Shown here piece after piece: positions 7,451 to 16,875 of a stretch of DNA of 37,137 nt (its first letter is position 1; each line of letters opens with the position of its first letter). Source of the stretch: JBAVQS01 sp049694275 (lineage in GTDB: Bacteria; Chloroflexota; Anaerolineae; UBA4142; SHND01); the NCBI GenBank assembly GCA_049694275.1, contig JBAVQS010000308.1, positions 1-37,137 on the forward strand. The letters are read 5' to 3'. The position numbers and the translations under genes are program-made. Under the pieces are notes generated by a model. The model worked only from the letters and a program-made list of their open reading frames with translations, searched no databases and had not been told where the DNA came from.

Positions 7451-9880
7451 TTATTGGGTGATCTGGAACCAATCGACTGCGATCTTGTACCCCGTAGCAC
7501 TGGCATTTTTGGTGTGTAAGACTTTGATGACCAGGGTATGGGGGCCTGATGTGAGACCGGGAATGGCAAGCAACTGCGCCTGGTATTGGATGGAGGCTGC
7601 ATAAAGATCGACATTGTATGTTTGTGCGCCGTCGAGCACTACTTGCGCTTTGCCGTATCCGGGACCCTTGACGCCAATCCAGTTTACACCAGTGCCGGTG
7701 AACTGGAGGGTGACGGTATCGTTGAGCGTCGAGCTGGTACGCGCCGTTCCCCCGAAATAGGATGCATTGCTTGCCGTCACCCACGTACTCCACTTGTACT
7801 TGCTCGACGTATCTTCAAAGGTGGTCGCGCCGGCGACGACCTTGTCAATCACGATCTTGCCGGTCTTGACGGTGATTGCGAGGGTGTGATTGGTGTTGGC
7901 GAGTCCGCTAAAGAGCGTGCTCTGGTTGTAGACCGGTGAGGCGCTGTAGAGATTGATGGTTCCCTTGTTGACGCCGTCAATTGTCACCAGGGCTTGCCCT
8001 TCGTCGGCATCGGTCTTGTAGTACCATCGAGCTGAGGCGCCGGAAAAGCTCAGGGTTGCTTTGGCATTGAGGAGGTTGCTCGCGCGATACGAGCCGCCGC
8101 TCGCCTGTGCATCGGAAACCCCCTGCCAGCTATCGTACTGCACGCTCGGAGCGTTCTCATCCACGGTGATCGGGCCGCCAGGGCCGCATTGTGGAAATCT
8201 AAAATATCCGATGCGAGTCTGCCAGGAGCGCCCTGTCGAGGCATAATACTCGTTCGTATACCAGAAAGTGCAGTCGTCCGTTGGATCGATGCTCATGGCG
8301 CTGTAATCGCCCCAGCGGTTATAGCCATTGAGCTGCGAGCCGGTCCCGGCAAACAGCATATTCTCGCCCTGTCCCAACGTGCCGGCCGGGTCTGAGGAGA
8401 GGCGGCCGGTATAGGCTAGCGCAGGGTAAGTGGTGCTGCTCGAAGTGCTGTAACCGACTGCCATGTTGCCAAACTTGTCGACGGCGAGACTGGGCAGCCA
8501 CCGGTAAAGGCCGTCGCCAGGGTTAAAGGTGCTCTGCTGAACAAGCGACGGTGTGCCGCCGGTGACATCCAACTGGTACCAGCGAATGCCGGTCGGGGTG
8601 CCCACGCTCGTGCTGTTGGCGACCGTGTGCGCCACCCACAGCGATTCGACCCCACTCAGGTTCCGGTATTGCAATTGCATCAGGAGGCGGTCGCCAAGCG
8701 AATCGACCTTTTCAGTGCTTCCCTTTTGGGGAACGCACGCGCGTGTGCCGCCCGAATTGCACGGCTGGACAAAGGCGGCGACGGCGACGTCGACCGGATT
8801 GGAATTGGAACTGCTGGCGCCAAACCACGAATTCGGCAGGGTGACCGGGTCAAAGTGGAATTTCCACACGTGGATCGTGTTGCTGCTCGGCGAATCGATC
8901 GCCGCGACATAGTTCGGACTGCCGGAAGGTGGGAGCGCGCCGAGGAGATTGCTCGGCAGAAGACCACCGTAACTTGGACCGGTATCGAAATAGATGGGTG
9001 TAATGCTTTGGCCGTTGATCATTTTGGCGCGGTCCAGCGCCCATACTCGTGCGCCGATGAACGCGGTCGGCGAGTGGACGGTCGAGTTCCCGTCACCCCC
9101 TTCGTCGGGCGCGGCCCCGCTGAACATATTGGCCGTCATATAATATGCATCGGGCCAGACGCCAAATTTGGGGTAATCGCTAAAATCACTATTGTCGGCC
9201 AGGAGGGGGTAGAAATACCAGCCGCCGCTCACCGGGTCGCCGGTCTTGGAGACGGCAATGCATTCATAGTAGGGTGGAAGAGTGTTGCCCGCGGAATCGA
9301 CGGCAAAGGCAAAATCGGTAATGATCCAGCGATCGGCAAGCGCATCATAGATCACGACCGGATCGCCGTAATTATGACCGGTGCAGGGTGTGCCGGTGCT
9401 TCCGGCGGCCGTCCAAAAATTATCGAACCGGGCGGCATAGAGGCGCGTGCCGCTCTTGTTATAGATGCCGATCGAGGTGTTGACGGTCTGGATAAAGTGA
9501 TTGGGGCCAACCGCTCCATTGGTATCTGGCGGCCAGCCGGCGCCCCAGGCTGCAAAATCGAGACCCTTGAAGGTGAGATTGGGCGTAGGCATCTGACGGG
9601 TTGGCGCGGCGGCCTGCACGGCCAGGTCGGGCCCTTGCACGGTGGATTGCGCGTTGACAAACCGCCCAGGCAGGAATACATGGGAGTCAAGGCTCTGCGT
9701 GCTGACGGGCAGCGTGCGCAGATCGCCGTTAAACGTCACGGGGGTAACGGAGGCGCCGATGTTTGGCCCGCTCCCCCCGATTCCTTGTGCAAAAGTACGC
9801 GGTGTTGCGCCGGGCGACAAGAGGATGAGGAGGATGATGAGCGCCGGCAGCGCCGGCGTGAAAACAAAGCGTCGTTTCAT
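7451..9880 (-). CDS. Secreted beta-rich protein with tandem C-terminal carbohydrate-binding-like repeats
   Basis: An 809-residue exported protein. Residues 1-31 are a signal peptide (MKRR, hydrophobic LPALIILLILL, then a likely cleavage after TFA). Residues 95-560 are rich in Gly, Trp, Tyr and Asp, with PPDTNGAVGPNHFIQ, GDPVVIYDALADRWIITDF and SDYPKFGVWPDAYY. This pattern suggests a beta-propeller of the kind found in secreted bacterial proteins. Two related modules of about 110 residues close the protein (about 570-680 and 690-809). They share the patterns ..Y..W......YFGG/SGGSYR.S, ALVTIDG/QVVLDG, and a V/INLYSAS or VDLYAAS strand, as in adhesion or CBM-like domains. No catalytic motif was recognised. 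The start has AAGGAGA six bases upstream, and a promoter lies at 9916-9943. Confidence 0.75.
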   Translation of the reverse strand: MKRRFVFTPALPALIILLILLSPGATPRTFAQGIGGSGPNIGASVTPVTFNGDLRTLPVSTQSLDSHVFLPGRFVNAQSTVQGPDLAVQAAAPTRQMPTPNLTFKGLDFAAWGAGWPPDTNGAVGPNHFIQTVNTSIGIYNKSGTRLYAARFDNFWTAAGSTGTPCTGHNYGDPVVIYDALADRWIITDFAFAVDSAGNTLPPYYECIAVSKTGDPVSGGWYFYPLLADNSDFSDYPKFGVWPDAYYMTANMFSGAAPDEGGDGNSTVHSPTAFIGARVWALDRAKMINGQSITPIYFDTGPSYGGLLPSNLLGALPPSGSPNYVAAIDSPSSNTIHVWKFHFDPVTLPNSWFGASSSNSNPVDVAVAAFVQPCNSGGTRACVPQKGSTEKVDSLGDRLLMQLQYRNLSGVESLWVAHTVANSTSVGTPTGIRWYQLDVTGGTPSLVQQSTFNPGDGLYRWLPSLAVDKFGNMAVGYSTSSSTTYPALAYTGRLSSDPAGTLGQGENMLFAGTGSQLNGYNRWGDYSAMSIDPTDDCTFWYTNEYYASTGRSWQTRIGYFRFPQCGPGGPITVDENAPSVQYDSWQGVSDAQASGGSYRASNLLNAKATLSFSGASARWYYKTDADEGQALVTIDGVNKGTINLYSASPVYNQSTLFSGLANTNHTLAITVKTGKIVIDKVVAGATTFEDTSSKYKWSTWVTASNASYFGGTARTSSTLNDTVTLQFTGTGVNWIGVKGPGYGKAQVVLDGAQTYNVDLYAASIQYQAQLLAIPGLTSGPHTLVIKVLHTKNASATGYKIAVDWFQITQ

Positions 9881-9915
9881 CGGATTTCTCCTTGGTCAGG
9901 ATAATGGTCGATTGA

Positions 9916-9943
9916 ATTCTAGATGAAAATAGAGGGATGTCAA
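9916..9943 (-). promoter_or_regulatory. Sigma70-type promoter for the secreted-protein gene
   Basis: On the minus strand a perfect -35 TTGACA (complement of 9938-9943) is 16 bases from TAGAAT (complement of 9916-9921). Initiation near 9909 leaves about 28 bases before the ATG at 9880, including the AAGGAGA ribosome-binding site. Confidence 0.65.
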
Positions 9944-9984
9944 TAATGCATCTGGCACCCCCCTAACAAATCTGCCGCGTTTGT

Positions 9985-9992
9985 GCTAGAAT
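9985..9992 (+). promoter_or_regulatory. Extended -10 promoter element for the signalling operon
   Basis: TGC plus TAGAAT (9985-9992) is an extended -10 element. The -35 region (TAACAA, 9964-9969, 17-base spacing) is weak, as is usual for extended -10 promoters. The 12-mer GTGCTAGAATTT (9984-9995) recurs exactly in front of guaA at 24391-24402. It is divergent from the promoter at 9916-9943. Confidence 0.45.
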
Positions 9993-10123
9993 TTCGTCCT
10001 ATCGTTCCCCGCATTCTGCCACTCTAAATCAGACCAATTCAATCGTACGGCGATAGCGGAACTACCATTATGAATGTAGCCTGCGCCAATGTTGGACGGC
10101 CGGGCATTGTTGTGTTGGATAGC

Positions 10124-13100
10124 ATGAGAGTTTTCTCCTTTCTCCAGATTCGTCCGGGCGAGGGCGTCAAGGTCGCCTTTGTCGCCGCGCTCTTTGCCTT
10201 TGTCCAGGCAGGGCAGGGGATTGGCGGGAACGCCGCCGACAGTCTCTTTTTCATCCGGTTTGGTGTCCAGTTCTTGCCCTATCTCTTTATGGGGTTGGGT
10301 GCGCTGACCTTTGTTATGATGTTATTGTATAGCGCAGGCTTGATTCGGATTCCGCAGCGGCGCTATTTCGCAGTGCTCCTCGTGGCCTTTGCCGCCATCC
10401 TGGTGGCGGAGCGGCTCGCGCTCTGGCTCGATTTTGCGCCGCTGTACCCGTTATTGTGGCTCAGCGTCAATCTGTTTAATACGGTACTGGGCACTTTGAT
10501 CTGGTACATCGCCGGCGAGGTCTGCGACACGCGCCAGGCCAAGCGCCTTTTTTCGCTCTTTGCCAGCGCAGGGATTCTGGGGGGGGTGATCGGCAATTTC
10601 GTCACCGGCTATCTCGCGCGGGCCATCGGCACGGAAAACCTGCTGGTGCTCTATGCGGCGCTCATCGGCGCAAGTCTCTGGCTTACGCTCGAGATCCTCG
10701 GCCGGTTCTTTCATTCACCGGTCAAGCGCAACCTGGGCGAAAGTTTGTGGCATGATCTGCGTATCGGGTACGATTACGTGCGGGTTTCGCCACTCTTGAT
10801 GTTGACGGCGTACGCGTCGGTGCTCTTTTCCATCCTCTATTTTTCCATCTCTTTTCCGTTTAGCCAGGCGGTGTCCAGCGCTTTTCCCAACGAAGCGAAC
10901 CTAGCCGGATTCCTGGGCATCTTTAGCAGTGTCGCTACACTGGTCACCTTTTTCGTTTCTCTCGTCGTTGCCAATCGCATTTTTACATGGATCGGAATCG
11001 TGAACGCTGTCTTGATGCTGCCGCTGGTCTATCTGGGCGGGTTCATCCTCTGGTCGGCCAATTTCATGCTGGCGACGGCTGTGATCGCGCGCCTGGCCCA
11101 GTTGGTCGTTCTCGGTGGAATTGCGAGCACTGCCTGGACGGCGGTGTTCAACGTCGTGCCGCCGGAACGGCGAGGGCAGGTGCTCGGGTTTGATGCCGGG
11201 GTCCCTTCCCAGGTGGGCGTCTTTTTCTCGGGCGTGCTGCTCATCCTCGGTGGCCGGGTGTTGGACAATACACAGATCCTGATTATGGGGATGTTGGTCG
11301 CAATGGCGTGCGCGTACCTGGTGTGGCGAATGCGTCGCGCATACGGGGACGCGTTGGTCCACGCACTGCGCGCTGGGCGACTGGAGGTATTCAGCCCCAG
11401 CCCGCGTGCCTTTGCTTCATTTCATGGAAACGCGAGCGCCATCCGCATTGTGGTTCAAGCCTTGCAGGACCTCAAGCCGTCGACGCGGCGGATTGCCGCT
11501 GATCTCCTCGGCAAGATGGAGAACCCGGCTGCGGTAGCCCCGTTGGCACAGGCGTCCGAGGATCAGGATGCGCAAGTCCGGTTGGCGGCGGTGCGCGCAC
11601 TCGGTCATCTCGACGGCGGGTCGGCCGACAAGGCGGTGATGGCCCGGCTGGATGACTCGGACCCCGCAGTGCGCGCCGCATCGCTCGAAATTCTTCCGCA
11701 ACTGAAACCGGCCCGAACGCCTGATCTTGCTGCCAGGTTACGGCGAATGCTTCAGGATGCGGATGCCCGGGTGAGCACGCGGGCGGCGGTGGCAATGGCG
11801 CAACTGTTCGATTCGCAGCCCGCGCTGGCGCGGCTTGACCTGTTGGTGTGTGATGAGGATGCCAACAGGCGCGTGTATGCGCTGGATGCCTTTGGGCAGG
11901 TGGCGGCCTTGGGTATCCCCATGAATGGGCGAGTCGCAGTGGCCCGCGCGGCTCTCGATCCGATTCCGTCCGTCCGGCGCGCCGCCTGCCAGGCGCTCGG
12001 CGCGGTCAAAGATCAAGCGGGGATTGATGCTCTGGTCGTTTGCCTGGATGACGCCGACGAGACTGTCCGGGGCGCGGCGGTTGCTGCGCTGCGAGCCTGC
12101 GGACCGGCGGCGCTAAACCCGCTGCTGCATGTGCTAGAGGTGGGGACGGTGCGAGCGCAAGAGGCGGCGCTGGAGGCGCTGCCCGCCAATGACCGCGAGT
12201 TGTTCAATCCGCTATTCGCGTATGCTCAGCATCAGATTACGCGGATTCGCGGGCGGCGCGAAATCGCAGGCGCGATTCCGGCTGCAGGGCGCGTGACCCG
12301 CCTGTTGCATGATTGGCTCGAATCGCGGACCGCGTCGAGTGAAGCCCGGCTGGTCAAGGTCGTCGGGTTGCTGGGGAACGCCGAGGCGATGGGATTGGTC
12401 GCGCGCAGCCTGCGATCGCGTACGGGTGAGAATCGCGCCGAAGCGATCGAGGCATTGGAAACACTGGGCGACCGGCGGTTATCGCGCGAGATCATCCTGC
12501 TACTGGACGATGCGCCGGCCGGAACCGGGCCCTCGACTGCGCAGGCGCTGGTTGAGCTGCTGGCGGAGGCGGATGGCTGGACGCGCGCGCTGGCTGCGCG
12601 CGCCATCGCCGAGCTGCAATTGCGCGATCTCATTCCGCAGCTCACGGATATTGCCGAGCACGACCCGGAGCCGCTGCCGCGCCAGGCTGCCCTGGGTTCA
12701 TTACAAGAGTTGGGGGTCAAGCTGCCGATGGAAACGCTACAAACAGTCTCATCTCTCGAACGAATCTTGCTTTTGCGTGAAGTGCCACTTTTTGCCGAAT
12801 TGTCGCCCGACGATCTCAAGCAGATTGCCGATGTCGCCCGCGAGCAGTGGTATCCTGATAGTGCTGTGCTCTGCCGTGAGGGTGATGAGGGGAATGAGAT
12901 GTATGTTATCGTCTCCGGCCAGGTTGGCGTCAGCCGGCAGGTGAATGGCGCCGACAAGCGGCTGGCGCAGCGCGGCGCTGGCGAGTCTATTGGCGAGATG
13001 GCGATCATCGATTCGGCGCCCCGCTCGGCGACCGTGCGGGCCGCGGGAGAGGTGCGCGTCCTCGTGCTCCAGGCCGACGCCTTTAAAGCGATCCTCCGCG

Positions 13101-13162
13101 ACCGGCCCGAAGTGTCGCTGGCGGTGATGCGGGTCATGTCGCGACGCTTGCGAGAGAATTAG
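10124..13162 (+). CDS. Transporter-like membrane protein fused to HEAT repeats and a cyclic-nucleotide-binding domain
   Basis: A 1012-residue three-part protein. Residues 1-420 form a polytopic membrane domain with about 10-12 helices, resembling MFS or NTP/NDP-exchange (Tlc/Npt) carriers. About 425-870 is a HEAT array with repeated PA-V-ALAQA and D-VRLAAVRALG helices. About 880-1012 is a cNMP-binding domain; its phosphate-binding cassette GESIGEMAIIDSAPRSAT keeps the Glu and Arg that contact the cyclic nucleotide. The start at 10124 (MRVFSFLQIRPGEG) is preferred over the in-frame ATG at 10070 because the extra 18 residues look unlike a membrane lead-in; neither has a clear ribosome-binding site. 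The stop lies eight bases before the ATG of a class III cyclase, so this is the likely receptor for that product. Whether the membrane part transports anything is unknown. Confidence 0.75.
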   Translation: MRVFSFLQIRPGEGVKVAFVAALFAFVQAGQGIGGNAADSLFFIRFGVQFLPYLFMGLGALTFVMMLLYSAGLIRIPQRRYFAVLLVAFAAILVAERLALWLDFAPLYPLLWLSVNLFNTVLGTLIWYIAGEVCDTRQAKRLFSLFASAGILGGVIGNFVTGYLARAIGTENLLVLYAALIGASLWLTLEILGRFFHSPVKRNLGESLWHDLRIGYDYVRVSPLLMLTAYASVLFSILYFSISFPFSQAVSSAFPNEANLAGFLGIFSSVATLVTFFVSLVVANRIFTWIGIVNAVLMLPLVYLGGFILWSANFMLATAVIARLAQLVVLGGIASTAWTAVFNVVPPERRGQVLGFDAGVPSQVGVFFSGVLLILGGRVLDNTQILIMGMLVAMACAYLVWRMRRAYGDALVHALRAGRLEVFSPSPRAFASFHGNASAIRIVVQALQDLKPSTRRIAADLLGKMENPAAVAPLAQASEDQDAQVRLAAVRALGHLDGGSADKAVMARLDDSDPAVRAASLEILPQLKPARTPDLAARLRRMLQDADARVSTRAAVAMAQLFDSQPALARLDLLVCDEDANRRVYALDAFGQVAALGIPMNGRVAVARAALDPIPSVRRAACQALGAVKDQAGIDALVVCLDDADETVRGAAVAALRACGPAALNPLLHVLEVGTVRAQEAALEALPANDRELFNPLFAYAQHQITRIRGRREIAGAIPAAGRVTRLLHDWLESRTASSEARLVKVVGLLGNAEAMGLVARSLRSRTGENRAEAIEALETLGDRRLSREIILLLDDAPAGTGPSTAQALVELLAEADGWTRALAARAIAELQLRDLIPQLTDIAEHDPEPLPRQAALGSLQELGVKLPMETLQTVSSLERILLLREVPLFAELSPDDLKQIADVAREQWYPDSAVLCREGDEGNEMYVIVSGQVGVSRQVNGADKRLAQRGAGESIGEMAIIDSAPRSATVRAAGEVRVLVLQADAFKAILRDRPEVSLAVMRVMSRRLREN

Positions 13163-13170
13163 GGGTGGAT

Positions 13171-16100
13171 ATGATTACTTGTCCCAAATGCCAACACGCG
13201 AATGCCGACAACCTGAAATTTTGCGAGAATTGCGGAAACAAGCTTACCAGCGCTTGCCCGAACTGCGGGCAGGCGATCTCGCCGAACGCCAAATTTTGCG
13301 GCAACTGTGGGGCCGTATTAAAGGCAACGGAGGACCCCCAACTTGAACGACTCAAGCGGTTGGTCCCCAAGGAATTTGCCGAACGGTTGCTAAAAGCACA
13401 AGGTGGGCGGGTCGAGCGTGAACGGCGCGTGGTCACGATTCTCTTTTCGGATGTCAAAGGCTCGACGGCGATGGGCGAAGAGCGCGACCCCGAAGAGGTC
13501 ATGGAGGTGATGAATGGCGCATTCGATGCCCTCATCGAGCCGATCTATCGCTACGAGGGGACGCTGGCGCGATTGATGGGGGATGCGATCCTCGCGTTTT
13601 TCGGCGCACCCGTGGCGCACGAGGATGACCCGGTGCGGGCGGTGCTCGCGGCGCTCGCCATCCAGGACAAGATGAAGGGGTATGCGGCACAACTGGGCAG
13701 GACACATAGGATTCATGACTTTGGGGTGCGTGTCGGTATCAATACCGGGCTGGTGGTCGTCGGCGAAGTCGGGAGCGACCTGCGCGTCGAGTATACGGCT
13801 ATGGGCGACGCGATCAACGTCGCGTCGCGATTGGAGAACGCGGCCGCGCCGGGATCGATTGTGATCTCGGGAACCACAGCCCGGCTGGCGCGGCACGCGC
13901 TCGAGCTCGAATCGCTTGGCGGCCTGGCGCTCAAGGGGAAATCCGAACCAGTGCTGGCTTTTCGGGTGGTGGGGCGCAAAGCGACGATGGAATCGGCGCG
14001 CGGGATTGAGGGGCTGCGCTCGCCGCTCGTTGGACGGCAAAAGGAACTGGCCCAGCTGATCGACGCCGTCGAGAAATTGGGCCAGGGGCACGGACAGATT
14101 GTATCGGTCATGGGCGAGGCGGGCCTGGGCAAGTCGCGTCTGACAGCCGAACTGCGCAAGCACTATGCGTCGAGTCCGATTGGCGAAGGGGACGGGGCAG
14201 GTGTGGCGGGCACTGGCGTACGCTGGTTCGAAGGGCGCTCCTTTTCTTTTGAAACCGCTACGCCCTTTGCGCCATTTATTGACCTGCTCAATGGGGTATT
14301 CGGGCTTGCCCCGGAAGAGAAAGACCTTGACAAGTATGACCAGGTACGGGCGCGCCTGGGCGAGTGGATCCCAGGGCGCGGCGAGCAGCTGGCCCCGTTT
14401 ATCGCCGCCTTGATGGGGATCGAACTGGCGGATGAGGATGTAGACCACGTGCGCTATCTCTTGCCGCCCGACCTTCGCGAGCGTATGTTCCGCGCAGTCG
14501 TCGATTTGGTACAAGCCCTCGCGAGTAAACAGCCCCTGGTCCTGGTCCTGGAAGATTTGCACTGGGCTGATCCCAGTTCGTTGGACTTGGCGTTGCGCCT
14601 GTTCGACCTCACCGACCATACGATGCTCATGGTCTTGGCTCTGTTTCGTCCCCAGCGGCAAGAGCCTTCTTGGCGGTTTCACGAGACGGCCGCGCGCGAC
14701 TATGCCCATCGCTATTCTGCGATTATGATTGAACCGCTGGACGAGGGGCAGTCGCGCGAACTCGTGGCAAACCTGCTCGAAATCGAAGATCTGCCGGAGA
14801 GCGTCCGCACACTGATTCTGAAAAAGGCGGAGGGAAATCCCTTCTTTGTCGAGGAGGTGATCCGTTCGCTGCTGGATGCCCGGTTGGTAGTCCGCGAGGA
14901 CGGACACTGGCGCGCCACGCGCGAGATTCAAAACATTGCGGTGCCGGATACGCTGGCCGGCGTGATTACGGCACGCCTGGACCGGCTGGACGAAGAGGCC
15001 AAGCGGGTAACGCAGACCGCCGCCGTCATCGGTCGCGAGTTTCAGCTGGATGTTCTGCAAGAGGTGTACGAGGCCCGGTCAGGTTTGGACGATTCACTTC
15101 GCAATCTCCAGCGGCGCGAGTTGATCCGCGAAAAGAGCCGGATGCCGCTCGTGCTCTATCTCTTTAAACACGCGTTGACACAGGAGACGGCTTATGCGTC
15201 TGTGCTAATGAGTAAGCGCCGTGAGCTGCACCGGCGTGTGGCCGAGTGCCTGGAACGGGTCGATCAGGAACAGGTCAACGATATTGCGCGGCATTTCCTT
15301 GAAGCGAAAGAGGAGCAGCGGGCCCTGCCGTATCTGTTAGCCGCAGGGGAGCGCGCCGCACGTTCCTATTCCATGCCGGAGGCCATTGGCTATTACCGTC
15401 GAGCGGTCGAGATTGCCGTGACGGGAAACAATCTGGGGCTGACGCGGCGCGCTTATGAGGGGCTAGGCAACGCGCTCGGTTTTGTGTTTGACATTCCGGG
15501 GACGATCAAGATCTACGAAGAGATGCTCGACCTGGGAATCAAGCAAAAGGACATCCCTATGCAGGTATCGGCCAGGAACAAGCTGGGGATGACTCTCAGC
15601 ATGCGCATGGGCCAGTTCCCGGAGGCGGAAAAACATCTTCTGGAAGCGGAACAATTAGCCCGGGAGCACGGGGACAAGGTTGGACTGGCTGAGCTTTACT
15701 TCATTCGCTGTGGCATGTGTACGGCGGCTGGCGACTTTGACAATGTGATCAACTACATGGACCAGGCCGCGCAGTTCGGACGCGAACTGGGGATCAAGGA
15801 CCAGATCGCGGCGGCCCAGGACCATGTCGCTCGCTCGCACATTTGGATGACACGATTCAAAGAGGGATGGAAGGTGGCGCAGGACGCGCTTGCGCTCGCG
15901 CGCGCGATTTCTAACCGTGAGGTTGAGGCATCGCTCCTCTCCACCACTTTCCCGCTGTATCACCTGCGAAACGGCGATTTCGACGCGGGAATCCAGTCGG
16001 CGGAAAAGGGCGTCGAGATTGCCACGCGGATTGGGTCCCTCAACTGGATCATCTATGGAAACTGGGCATCGGGCGAGGCCATGCGGCTGCGCGGCGAGTA

Positions 16101-16845
16101 TGAAAAGGCCATCGATCATTTCCAAATGGCAACCGATGCGGCTGCCCCGCTTGCAGGGACGTTGACCTTCGGGCTCGTGCAGCCACAGGCTTCTCTCGGA
16201 CTTGCGTACATTGAAATGAGTGACGTGTATGCGGTTCAGGCGAACGAGCTTCACATGCAATCACTCAAGCTCATGGAAAGCCCGATGGGCGCCGCGGCGG
16301 GTGGCACTGCCTGGATCGATATTGGGTTTTGCGCGATGCTCCAGGGGAATTTCGAGATTGCCGGCGGACTGTTCCAAAAGGGGCTGGCGTATCCAACAAT
16401 GTTCGGGTATTATAACAAGCCACAGTTTCTCATCGGTTCAGCCCTCGTCTCGCTGGCAGGGGGGCGGCTGGATGAGGCTGAACACCTGGTTGAGGAAGCG
16501 CGCAGCTTTGTCGAGGAGCGGGAAATGCGCAATCTCTATCCGTCAGTTGCCCTGACACATGGTCAGGTATTGGCGGCGCAGCATAAAGACGAACAGGCGC
16601 TGGAACTTTTTGCTCGGGCCGTGGAACTGGGCGACAAGATGAAAATGCGGCCGGTCGTATGGCAGGCGCACGCACATGCGGCGAGAGTCTTGACCGCACT
16701 GGGACGTGCCAGCCAGGCCGCCGTTGAGGAACAGGCCGCGCGCTCAATGATTGAGGAAATGGCGGGACTGTTTAATGATCCCGAAATGCGGCAGGCTTTT
16801 GTCGCCAGCGCGTCCAGGCGGTTGGCGAGTGCGTTGCAAGGATAA
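13171..16845 (+). CDS. Class III nucleotide cyclase - STAND/AAA ATPase - TPR protein (complete)
   Basis: A cytosolic protein of 1224 residues. Positions 1-55 hold a double zinc ribbon (CPKC, CENCG, CPNCG, CGNCG). About 85-265 is a class III cyclase domain. It has both metal-binding aspartates (FSDVKGST; MGDAILAFFG) and the transition-state Asn and Arg (GDAINVASRLE). The usual purine-reading Lys before GD is Arg (ARLMGD), and the Asp partner is Thr (EYTAMGD), as in class IIIb enzymes. An ATPase follows with Walker A GEAGLGKSR (about 315) and Walker B LVLVLEDLHWADP (about 457), then TPR-like helices from about 690 to the end. The layout recalls mammalian soluble adenylyl cyclase. ATG 13171 is chosen over GTG 13165 because AGGGG (13161-13165) then sits five bases upstream. 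Product specificity (cAMP or cGMP) is not certain. Confidence 0.85.
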   Translation: MITCPKCQHANADNLKFCENCGNKLTSACPNCGQAISPNAKFCGNCGAVLKATEDPQLERLKRLVPKEFAERLLKAQGGRVERERRVVTILFSDVKGSTAMGEERDPEEVMEVMNGAFDALIEPIYRYEGTLARLMGDAILAFFGAPVAHEDDPVRAVLAALAIQDKMKGYAAQLGRTHRIHDFGVRVGINTGLVVVGEVGSDLRVEYTAMGDAINVASRLENAAAPGSIVISGTTARLARHALELESLGGLALKGKSEPVLAFRVVGRKATMESARGIEGLRSPLVGRQKELAQLIDAVEKLGQGHGQIVSVMGEAGLGKSRLTAELRKHYASSPIGEGDGAGVAGTGVRWFEGRSFSFETATPFAPFIDLLNGVFGLAPEEKDLDKYDQVRARLGEWIPGRGEQLAPFIAALMGIELADEDVDHVRYLLPPDLRERMFRAVVDLVQALASKQPLVLVLEDLHWADPSSLDLALRLFDLTDHTMLMVLALFRPQRQEPSWRFHETAARDYAHRYSAIMIEPLDEGQSRELVANLLEIEDLPESVRTLILKKAEGNPFFVEEVIRSLLDARLVVREDGHWRATREIQNIAVPDTLAGVITARLDRLDEEAKRVTQTAAVIGREFQLDVLQEVYEARSGLDDSLRNLQRRELIREKSRMPLVLYLFKHALTQETAYASVLMSKRRELHRRVAECLERVDQEQVNDIARHFLEAKEEQRALPYLLAAGERAARSYSMPEAIGYYRRAVEIAVTGNNLGLTRRAYEGLGNALGFVFDIPGTIKIYEEMLDLGIKQKDIPMQVSARNKLGMTLSMRMGQFPEAEKHLLEAEQLAREHGDKVGLAELYFIRCGMCTAAGDFDNVINYMDQAAQFGRELGIKDQIAAAQDHVARSHIWMTRFKEGWKVAQDALALARAISNREVEASLLSTTFPLYHLRNGDFDAGIQSAEKGVEIATRIGSLNWIIYGNWASGEAMRLRGEYEKAIDHFQMATDAAAPLAGTLTFGLVQPQASLGLAYIEMSDVYAVQANELHMQSLKLMESPMGAAAGGTAWIDIGFCAMLQGNFEIAGGLFQKGLAYPTMFGYYNKPQFLIGSALVSLAGGRLDEAEHLVEEARSFVEEREMRNLYPSVALTHGQVLAAQHKDEQALELFARAVELGDKMKMRPVVWQAHAHAARVLTALGRASQAAVEEQAARSMIEEMAGLFNDPEMRQAFVASASRRLASALQG

Positions 16846-16875
16846 GGGTACACCGATTGACTTGGGGGTAGAATC

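Noticed and set aside
8627..9904. 425-residue plus-strand frame opposite the secreted-protein gene
   Set aside because: The minus-strand gene has a signal peptide, ribosome-binding site, promoter and terminator; the plus-strand reading has none of these.
13390..15060. 556-residue minus-strand frame opposite the first cyclase
   Set aside because: It is antisense to conserved catalytic motifs, has no family similarity and no ribosome-binding site.
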